From assembly GCA_942492735.1 (NCBI GenBank), contig OW818648.1, positions 1,302,001 through 1,366,000 of the forward strand: a DNA stretch of 64,000 bases, read 5' to 3'. Shown in pieces: positions 7,993 to 15,981 of the stretch. How positions within the stretch are numbered: position 1 is the first letter of the stretch; every line of letters starts with the position of its first letter. The stretch is from Sporobacter sp942492735 (GTDB lineage: Bacteria; Bacillota; Clostridia; Oscillospirales; Oscillospiraceae). The position numbers were made by a program, and so were the translations under genes. Below the pieces are notes generated by a model, which did not search any database, was not told the DNA's origin, and saw nothing but the letters and a program-made list of their open reading frames with translations.

Positions 7993-9297
7993 ATGGACAA
8001 GCAGGAACATGGCGGGTACAAGCACCTTACTGTAGCAGACCGGTTCGTTATTGAAGCCGGGATGAACCGGGGTTACAGCTTTAAGCGAGTAGCCAGGACC
8101 CTGAACAGAGCGGCGTCCACAATCGCACGCGAGGTGAAAAATCACCGTGTTTTCGTTGATGCTGTGAACCCGGCGTTTAACGATTGCATCTCTCGGCCGA
8201 CGTGTAGAGCAATCAACTTATGCGAGGAAGCCTGTATGGGCAGATGCGCCTATTGCAAGGAATTTGACTGCAGAAGCATCTGCGATAAATATGAATCACT
8301 CAGATGCTCGGAGCTTGACAGAGTACCGTATGTTTGTAACAGCTGTCAAAAACGGGGAGGCTGTAAAAAGCTGCACGCCTACTATACTGCGCAGCGAGCT
8401 CATACGCTCTACGCTACAACACTCAGTGAAAACAGAAGCGGAGTCCGGGCTGAACCGGAAAGGTTGCATGAGATAGACGAGCTCCTCAAGCCGCTGCTGA
8501 AAAGGGGGCAGTCCCTCAACCATATTTTTGCCACGCACGCCGAAGAATTGGGCTGTTCCAGAAAAACGATCTACAACTACATAGACAGCCGTGCACTGAG
8601 TACAAAGAACATTGATCTGCCGAGAAAAGTCCGATACAGGAAGCGAAAAAAGGCAAAGCCGGTTTTCAAGCTGGATTATTCATATCGGCATGGCCGGTCC
8701 ATTTCCGATTTCCAAAGCTATATGGAGCAGAATCCCGATATCCCTGTGGTTGAAATGGATACCGTTATCGGGAATCGGACGAAAAACAATGTGCTTCTCA
8801 CGATGATATTTAGAAATTCGAGCTTTATGCTGATCTTCCTCATGCCGGACGGCACCAAGAAAAGCGTCCTTAAGATTTTCGATGACCTGACCTCAGCATT
8901 GGGATTGGAGCTCTTCAGAAAGCTCTTCCCGGTAATTCTTACCGACAACGGTGTGGAGTTCAAGGATGCGGTTGCCCTGGAACACACCAAGCGCAGCGAT
9001 CAGAGAACACGCCTGTTTTACTGTGATCCACAAGCGGCCTGGCAAAAGCCTCATGTAGAGAAAAATCATCAATTTATCCGCTATGTCCTCCCCAGATGTA
9101 CATCCTTTGAAGCTCTTACCAAAGAAGATGTAACCCTCCTCTGCAACCACATAAACAGTTTCTCAAGAGATAGCCTTAATGGTAAGACACCGTTTGATGT
9201 AGTGGATAAAGACGCAAAGAAACTGCTGGAGGTTCTTGGACTCGCTCGCGTTGCACCCGACGACGTCCTATTGAAACCGGCACTTCTGAAACGATAA
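7993..9297 (+). CDS. IS30-family transposase, copy 1
   Basis: 434 residues. The N-terminus has the IS30-type helix-turn-helix (KHLTVADRFVIEAGMNRGYS with RTLNRAASTIAREVKNHR, residues about 8-45). A cysteine-rich segment follows, residues about 57-115, with many CxxC-like pairs (CEEACMGRCAYC, CNSCQKRGGC) that suggest zinc binding. A second helical DNA-binding region and the DDE catalytic core complete the protein: Asp in VVEMDTVIG, Asp in VILTDNGVEF and Glu in PHVEKNHQFIRY. The last two are 37 residues apart, slightly longer than the 33 typical of IS30. It is intact and probably active, since near-identical copies occur elsewhere in the window. Confidence 0.95.
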   Translation: MDKQEHGGYKHLTVADRFVIEAGMNRGYSFKRVARTLNRAASTIAREVKNHRVFVDAVNPAFNDCISRPTCRAINLCEEACMGRCAYCKEFDCRSICDKYESLRCSELDRVPYVCNSCQKRGGCKKLHAYYTAQRAHTLYATTLSENRSGVRAEPERLHEIDELLKPLLKRGQSLNHIFATHAEELGCSRKTIYNYIDSRALSTKNIDLPRKVRYRKRKKAKPVFKLDYSYRHGRSISDFQSYMEQNPDIPVVEMDTVIGNRTKNNVLLTMIFRNSSFMLIFLMPDGTKKSVLKIFDDLTSALGLELFRKLFPVILTDNGVEFKDAVALEHTKRSDQRTRLFYCDPQAAWQKPHVEKNHQFIRYVLPRCTSFEALTKEDVTLLCNHINSFSRDSLNGKTPFDVVDKDAKKLLEVLGLARVAPDDVLLKPALLKR

Positions 9298-9358
9298 CCT
9301 AAGCCTGTGCAGGCGGCCGTCATTCCAATATCACATACAAGGCGGGTAGCAGTAACTT

Positions 9359-9514
9359 TTACACGAGTTTTGCCAGCCGTCTCTTTGTCGTGCCCTCTGT
9401 CATGCAGAGATCCAGCAGTTCGGCTTGATTATACCCTGTTTCCAGCCGTTTCTGCAATTCGAACCGCTGCCTTCTTTGCTTTTTATGATTGAGAGTCGGC
9501 TTTTGCCCCCTCAT
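9359..9514 (-). CDS. Possible 51-residue antisense passenger ORF in IS copy 1
   Basis: An ATG at 9514 opens a 51-codon frame on the strand opposite the transposase. The product is very basic and helical (KKQRRQRFELQKRLETGYN, then a C-terminal KRRLAKLV). The same frame is present in all three copies, but the copies are nearly identical, so this is not evidence of selection. No good ribosome site was found. It could be a remnant of a small DNA-binding protein or chance. Confidence 0.3.
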   Translation of the reverse strand: MRGQKPTLNHKKQRRQRFELQKRLETGYNQAELLDLCMTEGTTKRRLAKLV

Positions 9515-9539
9515 ATGGCGTTTACTTCTTCATTCAACG

Positions 9540-9552
9540 GAAGAAAGCGCAG
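9540..9552. repeat. Target direct repeat between IS copies 1 and 2
   Basis: Middle copy of GAAGAAAGCGCAG. The repeat unit (IS plus this spacer) is 1794 bp long, so the pair could have arisen by a second insertion into the same site or by tandem duplication. Confidence 0.8.
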
Positions 9553-9786
9553 TATTGAATGTAAAACTAAGTGCAAAGAAATCAGTGAAAAACGACCTTC
9601 AATGATGCAGTAACTGTTACACACGGGCTGTATTAGACAGATAGATCGGCATCGTTTCCGCAGCATCAGGGCTGTGGGAATGTGGTAAACCCGTCTTACG
9701 CTAGGGTTTTCCATATTCCCATAGCTTGTCTTTTTTTATGCCGTGTATAATCAAGCATAGGCCGCCTGCACGGAAAGGAGGACGAC

Positions 9787-11091
9787 ATGGACAAGCAGGA
9801 ACATGGCGGGTACAAGCACCTTACTGTAGCAGACCGGTTCGTTATTGAAGCCGGGATGAACCGGGGTTACAGCTTTAAGCGAGTAGCCAGGACCCTGAAC
9901 AGAGCGGCATCCACAATCGCACGCGAGGTGAAAAATCACCGTGTCTTCGTTGATGCTGTGAACCCGGCGTTTAACGATTGCATCTCTCGGCCGACGTGTA
10001 GAGCAATCAACTTATGCGAGGAAGCCTGTATGGGCAGATGCGCCTATTGCAAGGAATTTGACTGCAGAAGCATCTGCGATAAATATGAGTCACTCAGATG
10101 CTCGGAGCTTGACAGAGTACCGTATGTTTGTAACAGCTGTCAAAAACGGGGAGGCTGTAAAAAGCTGCACGCCTACTATACTGCGCAGCGAGCTCATACG
10201 CTCTACGCTACAACACTCAGTGAAAACAGAAGCGGAGTCCGGGCTGAACCGGAAAGGTTGCATGAGATAGACGAGCTCCTCAAGCCGCTGCTGAAAAGGG
10301 GGCAGTCCCTCAACCACATTTTTGCCACGCACGCCGAAGAATTGGGCTGTTCCAGAAAAACGATCTACAACTACATAGACAGCCGTGCACTGAGTACAAA
10401 GAACATTGATCTGCCGAGAAAAGTCCGATACAGGAAGCGAAAAAAGGCAAAGCCGGTTTTCAAGCTGGATTATTCATATCGGCATGGCCGGTCCATTTCC
10501 GATTTCCAAAGCTATATGGAGCAGAATCCCGATATCCCTGTGGTTGAAATGGATACCGTTATCGGGAATCGGACGAAAAACAATGTGCTTCTCACGATGA
10601 TATTTAGAAATTCGAGCTTTATGCTGATCTTCCTCATGCCGGACGGCACCAAGAAAAGCGTCCTTAAGATTTTCGATGACCTGACCTCAGCATTGGGATT
10701 GGAGCTCTTCAGAAAGCTCTTCCCGGTAATTCTTACCGACAACGGTGTGGAGTTCAAGGATGCGGTTGCCCTGGAACACACCAAGCGCAGCGATCAGAGA
10801 ACACGCCTGTTTTACTGTGATCCACAAGCGGCCTGGCAAAAGCCTCATGTAGAGAAAAATCATCAATTTATCCGCTATGTCCTCCCCAGATGTACATCCT
10901 TTGAAGCTCTTACCAAAGAAGATGTAACCCTCCTCTGCAACCACATAAACAGTTTCTCAAGAGATAGCCTTAATGGTAAGACACCGTTTGATGTAGTGGA
11001 TAAAGACGCAAAGAAACTGCTGGAGGTTCTTGGACTCGCTCGCGTTGCACCCGACGACGTCCTATTGAAACCGGCACTTCTGAAACGATAA
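9787..11091 (+). CDS. IS30-family transposase, copy 2
   Basis: Protein identical to copy 1 over all 434 residues; the DNA differences are silent. The same helix-turn-helix, Cys-rich segment and DDE residues are present. Confidence 0.95.
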   Translation: MDKQEHGGYKHLTVADRFVIEAGMNRGYSFKRVARTLNRAASTIAREVKNHRVFVDAVNPAFNDCISRPTCRAINLCEEACMGRCAYCKEFDCRSICDKYESLRCSELDRVPYVCNSCQKRGGCKKLHAYYTAQRAHTLYATTLSENRSGVRAEPERLHEIDELLKPLLKRGQSLNHIFATHAEELGCSRKTIYNYIDSRALSTKNIDLPRKVRYRKRKKAKPVFKLDYSYRHGRSISDFQSYMEQNPDIPVVEMDTVIGNRTKNNVLLTMIFRNSSFMLIFLMPDGTKKSVLKIFDDLTSALGLELFRKLFPVILTDNGVEFKDAVALEHTKRSDQRTRLFYCDPQAAWQKPHVEKNHQFIRYVLPRCTSFEALTKEDVTLLCNHINSFSRDSLNGKTPFDVVDKDAKKLLEVLGLARVAPDDVLLKPALLKR

Positions 11092-11152
11092 CCTAAGCCT
11101 GTGCAGGCGGCCGTCATTCCAATATCACATACAAGGCGGGTAGCAGTAACTT

Positions 11153-11308
11153 TTACACGAGTTTTGCCAGCCGTCTCTTTGTCGTGCCCTCTGTCATGCA
11201 GAGATCCAGCAGTTCGGCTTGATTATACCCTGTTTCCAGCCGTTTCTGCAATTCGAACCGCTGCCTTCTTTGCTTTTTATGATTGAGAGTCGGCTTTTGC
11301 CCCCTCAT
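11153..11308 (-). CDS. Possible antisense passenger ORF in IS copy 2
   Basis: Same 51-codon frame as in copy 1, at the equivalent position 1794 bp further on. See the copy-1 entry for the product. Confidence 0.28.
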   Translation of the reverse strand: MRGQKPTLNHKKQRRQRFELQKRLETGYNQAELLDLCMTEGTTKRRLAKLV

Positions 11309-11333
11309 ATGGCGTTTACTTCTTCATTCAACG

Positions 11334-11346
11334 GAAGAAAGCGCAG
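11334..11346. repeat. Target direct repeat, right of the tandem IS pair
   Basis: Right-hand copy of GAAGAAAGCGCAG. Unlike the left copy, it is joined to the original continuation (TTTAAACTGCGC), so the terminator stem is complete here. Confidence 0.8.
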
Positions 11347-11361
11347 TTTAAACTGCGCTTT
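11338..11361 (-). terminator. Terminator of the flavoprotein gene, IS target site
   Basis: AAAGCGCAG, TTTAAA and CTGCGCTTT form a perfect nine-base-pair stem just after the flavoprotein stop at 11392. The tandem IS pair is inserted in the loop of this hairpin, and the 13-bp target duplication rebuilt the stem on this side. Confidence 0.75.
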
Positions 11362-11391
11362 TAGGTCAATATTTCTTTTTATTCTTATTAT

Positions 11392-12945
11392 TTACTTCCC
11401 AGCGATGATCCGGGCGGCTCTTCTGGCAAAGGTCATATTGCGTCCCGCGCAGCCTCCGGTGACGAGGTTGACGTAGGTGTTCGCATAGTATCCGCCGCTG
11501 TCGTTGCCGACAACATACAGGCCGGGGATGGGATCGCTGTTATCGTCGATGGCGTTCATGTTCTTATCAATACGGATACCATCGAGAGTGCCGAGGAGAA
11601 ACGCACAGGCGCGGACACCGTAATATGGCGGTTTTCTGATTTCGGACAGACGGTGCGGCTCCTTGCCGAAGTCCTCATCGCACTGCTTGTCGTACAGGCC
11701 GTTATAGTGCAGCACCGTGGCTGCAAGCGTTTCAGGCGGAAGTCCAAGCCCTTTGGCGAGGTCCTCTATGGTGTCGGCTTTGATGAAGCTCCCTTCCCTG
11801 ACCATGCTTTCGAGCAGGACGATGTTATCTTCGAGTGGGCGGCTGCAGGGTGCTCCGTTATTGAAGGGATGCATGCGCGAGCAGCCGGCGAGTTCGAACC
11901 TTTTTGTATCCTCACGGAAGCCCGAGTCGAAAATCACACAATAACACTGGCCCGGTAAGCTGAAAGACCTGTGGATGATGAAGTCATAGGGTATCGATTC
12001 ATTGATGAACCGACGGCCTTTGAGATCGACCTTTAAGAACGGCTGGCCAATGAATTCGGTGGGATGCCCTGCCTTTTTCCGTGTGGCCGGCGTCTCATCA
12101 GGCATTATGGCACATCGGTCGAACAAGATCGACGTATGGCAGTCGTCCATTTTTGCTCCGGCCCAGAGGCAGGCCTTAATCCCATCGCCTACCGTCGCGC
12201 CTTCGCTGATGGTGAAGCCGGCCATGCGTGCCGTCTCTGGTTGAAGCGCCTCGAGCATCTTCGTGTTATTGGCGTAACCGCCTGTTGCGATAATGACACC
12301 TTTCGAGGCGTTGACGCGGAGATATTTTCCGGTTTTCTTGTCTTGAACGACAGCGCCGATGACGCGTTGATTGTCTTTTATAAGCTTGACGAGGCCTGTC
12401 TGCATGCGAAATATCGCGCCGTAGGCAGCTGCGTGCTCAGTTATGACCTTAACGCCATCAACTCCCTTTGGCCAGGTAGAATTATGGCCTGCCGGGAATT
12501 TTGTGTATGAGCCGGGCCGAACATCGTAATTGTAACCGCCCTGCAGGAACAGTTTTGCTCCGCGAGCAGTTATGAGATTTTCGTACCAGTCCAGCATCTC
12601 GCCGCTCTCCTGTGCCCAAATGAGAGGCAGACTTTGGTCGATGTACGCTGAAGAATACATAACCTGCTGGCGCACAAGCTCGTGAATATCAATATCGAGG
12701 CCTTCGGCCTTTTGATGCCGGGTGCCAACGGCACCAATCTCCTTGCGCATCGGCGTAAAGCTTTTTTTAATTTCTATCAGGAGCACCTTTAAGCCCAATT
12801 CGGCGGCGGACGCAGCGGCCGTCAAGCCACCCGTACCGCCGCCGGCAATAAGGACTTCCGTCTCAATTGTTTCGGAGATCTGTGAATCATCAATATCAGG
12901 CGCCCTGTCAAGCCAACTCATATCAATTTTGTAACCGACCATCAT
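11392..12945 (-). CDS. FAD-dependent oxidoreductase, fumarate-reductase flavoprotein-like
   Basis: 517 residues. An FAD-binding Rossmann motif (EVLIAGGGTGGLTAAASAAE) lies at about residues 28-47. The C-terminus has the second FAD contact (IPGLYVVGNDSGGYYANTY). The family (FAD_binding_2) includes fumarate and urocanate reductases and ketosteroid dehydrogenases, usually cytosolic or exported. No signal peptide, flavin-mononucleotide-binding domain or haem domain is seen, so this is a soluble single-domain type whose electron donor is unknown. The substrate cannot be named. The gene is flanked by the EAL/HDOD gene upstream (10 bases before its start) and by the IS-interrupted terminator downstream. 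Confidence 0.85.
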   Translation of the reverse strand: MMVGYKIDMSWLDRAPDIDDSQISETIETEVLIAGGGTGGLTAAASAAELGLKVLLIEIKKSFTPMRKEIGAVGTRHQKAEGLDIDIHELVRQQVMYSSAYIDQSLPLIWAQESGEMLDWYENLITARGAKLFLQGGYNYDVRPGSYTKFPAGHNSTWPKGVDGVKVITEHAAAYGAIFRMQTGLVKLIKDNQRVIGAVVQDKKTGKYLRVNASKGVIIATGGYANNTKMLEALQPETARMAGFTISEGATVGDGIKACLWAGAKMDDCHTSILFDRCAIMPDETPATRKKAGHPTEFIGQPFLKVDLKGRRFINESIPYDFIIHRSFSLPGQCYCVIFDSGFREDTKRFELAGCSRMHPFNNGAPCSRPLEDNIVLLESMVREGSFIKADTIEDLAKGLGLPPETLAATVLHYNGLYDKQCDEDFGKEPHRLSEIRKPPYYGVRACAFLLGTLDGIRIDKNMNAIDDNSDPIPGLYVVGNDSGGYYANTYVNLVTGGCAGRNMTFARRAARIIAGK

Positions 12946-12955
12946 GCAATCTCCT

Positions 12956-14161
12956 TTAAATGTTGAGCAGCTCAGCCCACTTATGCGCGTCCAGGTATAA
13001 AGCGACCATCCTCTGCGGCGTAATTTTATTCAGCGGGAATTTGTCCTCAATTTTTTGCCATTGGGCTTGTTCATAACTGACGACAGAAGCAAGCAGGGTT
13101 TGCAGGATATTTCCTTCCCCGCGCAGAGCAATCTTTATATCCTCCGCAAGCGGCAGGCCAACGAGCAAACCGTTGATATCCTTGTTCAGGATGACATCAA
13201 TGAGGGAAAAGAGGCCTGTGAAGAAAGGCTCCGAGCCGGTATTGGCGATCTGCAGTTCCTGGGAAATGAGCGCCATCAGTTTTCCTCTGATAAGAGACAT
13301 TTTGACAAGCTCAGAATTCTCTTTGTTTTTCACGCCGTTGAACATCAGCATAGAAATCCATTGGTGTAATTCGCGTGTCCCGAGATAAGTGAGCGCATGG
13401 GATATCGACTTGATTCTGTATTTTGGGGCCATATAGGCTGAATTGACGAGCCTTAGGAGTTTATACGACAAGCCCAGGTCGTGCTCGATGACGTCGGAGA
13501 TATTCTTAAAGTTCGGTTCGGGTTTATCGAGTTCAACAATAATGTTAATCAAACACGCATCAAGCGTCTTGATTTCCTTCTGCTGCAAATCACCTGACGG
13601 CCATAGGAAAAAGTACCCTTGAAATAAAGAATACCCCATATCTTTGGCGACCTTATAATCACCCCACGTTTCGATCTTATCTGCGAGAAAAGCCAGCTTG
13701 TTTTTATACTTTTTGATGAATTCTGCCTGGGCGCCAAGACCGATGTGCGTAAACTCAACGATCATGATGTCAGCAAGATCAGCAACAGACGCATCGCCGC
13801 AAAAAAATGAGCTGTCAAATGCGAGCTTAAACCCCCAGGATTTAAGCTTGTGACAGATATCGGTGTTGACGTCTGAAAACTTGTTGAAAGCAACGACGGT
13901 AGAGGCGGTCTGCTCATGGTTCACAATACAATTATCTATAATATCGATCAAATCTTCAGAAAAATCAATATAAGTCATTGTATGGTCAGATAATTCATGT
14001 AATGTCTCAAAAAATAGTGATTCCGTAATTTGGCCAAATTCACTATACCCCACCTTGGTTTCATTAAGAAGGTTTATCGTGTTTTGACCGAATATCAAAT
14101 GATATCCGCTGACCTGAGCTTTGCTGTTTGTTATTGGCTGTCTTGCAAGAAAATCATCCAT
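12956..14161 (-). CDS. EAL-HDOD signalling protein with a degenerate EAL domain
   Basis: 401 residues. The first half is EAL-like (starting FLARQPITNSKAQVSGYHLIF, later FKLAFDSSFFCGDAS and GYSLFQGYFF). The position that is Glu in active EAL domains (GYELLF in relatives) is His here (GYHLIF), so c-di-GMP hydrolysis is unlikely. The second half (about 200-390) is an HDOD domain, with EHDLGLSYKLLRLVNSAYM and ISHALTYLGTRELHQWISML. This architecture matches YuxH-type proteins, which are thought to act as scaffolds or sensors. It ends ten bases before the flavoprotein start on the same strand. Confidence 0.85.
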   Translation of the reverse strand: MDDFLARQPITNSKAQVSGYHLIFGQNTINLLNETKVGYSEFGQITESLFFETLHELSDHTMTYIDFSEDLIDIIDNCIVNHEQTASTVVAFNKFSDVNTDICHKLKSWGFKLAFDSSFFCGDASVADLADIMIVEFTHIGLGAQAEFIKKYKNKLAFLADKIETWGDYKVAKDMGYSLFQGYFFLWPSGDLQQKEIKTLDACLINIIVELDKPEPNFKNISDVIEHDLGLSYKLLRLVNSAYMAPKYRIKSISHALTYLGTRELHQWISMLMFNGVKNKENSELVKMSLIRGKLMALISQELQIANTGSEPFFTGLFSLIDVILNKDINGLLVGLPLAEDIKIALRGEGNILQTLLASVVSYEQAQWQKIEDKFPLNKITPQRMVALYLDAHKWAELLNI

Positions 14162-14343
14162 ACGGTTACCCCATGCGTTAGAATTTCAGTGTTCTTTATT
14201 TATTTATCGATGATAAATATTTGAAATGAAGAGTGCATGTAAAATTTAGCGCTCGACGGACAAGAAAGGGTTGCCGCGTTCTTTGTAACAGGGGTTTTCT
14301 GTTCCTCATAGAATACAGTGCATTCAAAAGTGAGGTGACAAAA

Positions 14344-14451
14344 GTGTTCGACAATGGTCTTACAGGTCTAAGTGTCATCGTCATAGCAATTGCAGCTGTA
14401 GTCGTTCTCAGCCTGATAGGGTGCTGCTGCGGGTGCCACGATGATGTTTGA
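14344..14451 (+). CDS. 35-residue hydrophobic Cys-rich peptide
   Basis: A GTG start at 14344 has GAGGTG six bases upstream. The 35 residues are one hydrophobic helix (VIVIAIAAVVVLSLIG), then CCCGCHDDV. A longer in-frame start at 14233 lacks a ribosome site and looks unlikely. A membrane peptide with a terminal Cys cluster could bind metal or be lipid-linked, but no family was recognised. It is alone in a gap of almost 480 bases between two minus-strand genes. Confidence 0.5.
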   Translation: MFDNGLTGLSVIVIAIAAVVVLSLIGCCCGCHDDV

Positions 14452-14562
14452 TGAGACCAAGATACAAATATCAATGAAAAATTGAAGAAAAGTTAACATA
14501 AAAGTTGTCTTGATGTAAGGCGTGATACATATTTTCTCTGTATGGGATATTTGTTGATAAAA

Positions 14563-14622
14563 AAGAACCCGATGACATTGTACTGAGCCGTAATGGATCA
14601 TTACTTTGGACATCGGGTTCTT
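14563..14622 (-). terminator. Terminator of the acyltransferase gene
   Basis: AAGAACCCGATG (14563-14574) pairs with CATCGGGTTCTT (14611-14622), with a smaller nested hairpin (GTAATG/CATTAC) in the long loop. On the minus strand it is followed by TTTTTTATC. Confidence 0.75.
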
Positions 14623-14639
14623 GTTACTGTGTTCTGGTG

Positions 14640-15911
14640 TTATCGTGCGGCGCGAGACAGCGTTTTCATTTCGGCATTTCGTTTATATGCAAAGTATAAT
14701 TCCTCCGTAGCGAGCGCCATTTTTGTAACGGAGAATTCGCAGTCGTGCGGGTATATATACCATGTGTCGCTCAGTGTATTGAGATCCACACAATCGCCAT
14801 GCTTGCCCAAATATTCATATTCAATATGGCACGAGTAGAGCGACGGTACCGTTTTTACCATTTCAAACGGTGCGCCGTCTGCCGTTTTTCCGGCCACGCA
14901 GAACCCGTCCATGTTATGGACCATCATGCCTTCGCCGAGCCTGATGAAGCGCTGGGCGTTTGGAAGAGAATCAACAGTGACCTGCCCGCTGAAGTAGTAT
15001 GTACCGGATAGAACCTCATCCCTGACCTGCTGGCGTTCCCATTCATACCAGTCGGGTATGTGGGAAAACTCTGTCTGACCGCTGCCGGCTGATAATTCGC
15101 CGTAAATACCGAGCGTCCACGTTTTACCGCAGGCGTCACAGCGCAGCTGCGCACCGCTTGACGACATTCTGTATTCGGTCAAGCAGGCGGGGCATTGGTA
15201 GAGCACCTTATGCAGTCCTTCCGCGCGCTTTTCACATGTCAGCCTAATATTGTTTTCCTTTTGCCAAGTGAAGTCGTCGTACGCAAAAGCATTCATTATT
15301 CTGTCATTTATATCCTCGACACGCGTCTCGGCCAGCTCCTCGGGCGTGAATATCTGCGTCATAACAGCTTCTGTGTGTTTGATCCTGCGGCTTTGCGAAT
15401 TCCAGAATGGCGTATCGATATGATGCCCGTGCGTGATGAGGGTGACGACAGGCGCACGGAACAGCTTGCACATTTTGCCGATCGAGTCTGGGAGAATAGC
15501 CGTCGTCCCGCATAGAGAATAACGGGCCTCCGGATATATCACGAGAATGTCCTTGTTTTTGATCACCTGTTGGAGATGCCGGATCAGAATAACATCGTTT
15601 GTGAACTTACGCTTACAGATACAGCCAACCTTCCGAAGAAGCCCCTCGCGGCCGATGAAGCCGTCAATGGCGACAATAAAGTTTGATCGGTGCGGAAACA
15701 TCGCCGCGGTTGCGACCTTAAAGTCAAGAAAAGCGTTGTGGTTGCAAAGCAGTACATACGGCGGCTTGAGCCCCTCTGTATTGACTTTCGTTATGCGCGT
15801 TCGATGCTTCCAGACGTCAGGGAAACTGAGGAGCCACGTAACAGGTCGTAAATACCACGCTGTGCGCTGAGGAGGCCGCTGCATATCAAATCTCTCTATA
15901 GTCTCACTCAT
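14640..15911 (-). CDS. PlsC-like acyltransferase
   Basis: 423 residues, longer than the usual 240 of PlsC. The acyltransferase core lies near residues 50-200: the HxxxxD motif is HNAFLD, and the YPEARYS segment stands for the EGTR-type glycerol-phosphate site. A C-terminal half follows with CPACLTEYRMSSSGAQLRCDACG, two CxxC pairs that look like a zinc ribbon, and a beta-rich tail. Family members transfer an acyl chain to lysophosphatidate at the membrane. The DegV gene just upstream on the same strand (70 bases from its stop) suggests a role in handling exogenous fatty acids, but the zinc-ribbon extension is unusual. Confidence 0.78.
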   Translation of the reverse strand: MSETIERFDMQRPPQRTAWYLRPVTWLLSFPDVWKHRTRITKVNTEGLKPPYVLLCNHNAFLDFKVATAAMFPHRSNFIVAIDGFIGREGLLRKVGCICKRKFTNDVILIRHLQQVIKNKDILVIYPEARYSLCGTTAILPDSIGKMCKLFRAPVVTLITHGHHIDTPFWNSQSRRIKHTEAVMTQIFTPEELAETRVEDINDRIMNAFAYDDFTWQKENNIRLTCEKRAEGLHKVLYQCPACLTEYRMSSSGAQLRCDACGKTWTLGIYGELSAGSGQTEFSHIPDWYEWERQQVRDEVLSGTYYFSGQVTVDSLPNAQRFIRLGEGMMVHNMDGFCVAGKTADGAPFEMVKTVPSLYSCHIEYEYLGKHGDCVDLNTLSDTWYIYPHDCEFSVTKMALATEELYFAYKRNAEMKTLSRAAR

Positions 15912-15981
15912 GCTGAACCCTTTCTTGTGTCAAGCAATCCTTGTCGCAACAAGTCTATGTTCGTCCGCGCCCATGTATGAA

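Larger units (their letters stand above)
7759..9537 (+). mobile_element. IS30-type insertion sequence, copy 1
   Basis: A 1779-bp unit from TATTGAATG to CATTCAA, identical in length to the copies at 9553 and 28011. The ends carry a short imperfect inverted repeat (TTGAATG with its complement CATTCAA, partly continuing inward). Inside, from left to right, are a 17-bp hairpin at 7882-7926 (GGGAATGTGGTAAACCC with its near complement), a TATAAT box at 7952, a strong GGAAAGGAGG ribosome site, the transposase gene, a 12-bp inverted repeat flanking that gene (GGCCGCCTGCAC at 7966-7977 and its exact complement at 9307-9318), and a 3' region carrying an antisense small ORF. The upstream hairpin may shield the transposase start from read-through transcripts, as in some other IS families. 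Confidence 0.9.
9553..11331 (+). mobile_element. IS30-type insertion sequence, copy 2 (tandem)
   Basis: Same 1779-bp unit as copy 1, in the same orientation, 15 bases downstream of it. It differs by only a few bases (for example gcgtcc/gcatcc near 9910 and caccat/caccac near 10316), which implies recent amplification. Its right flank restores the complete hairpin of the terminator at 11338-11361. Confidence 0.9.
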
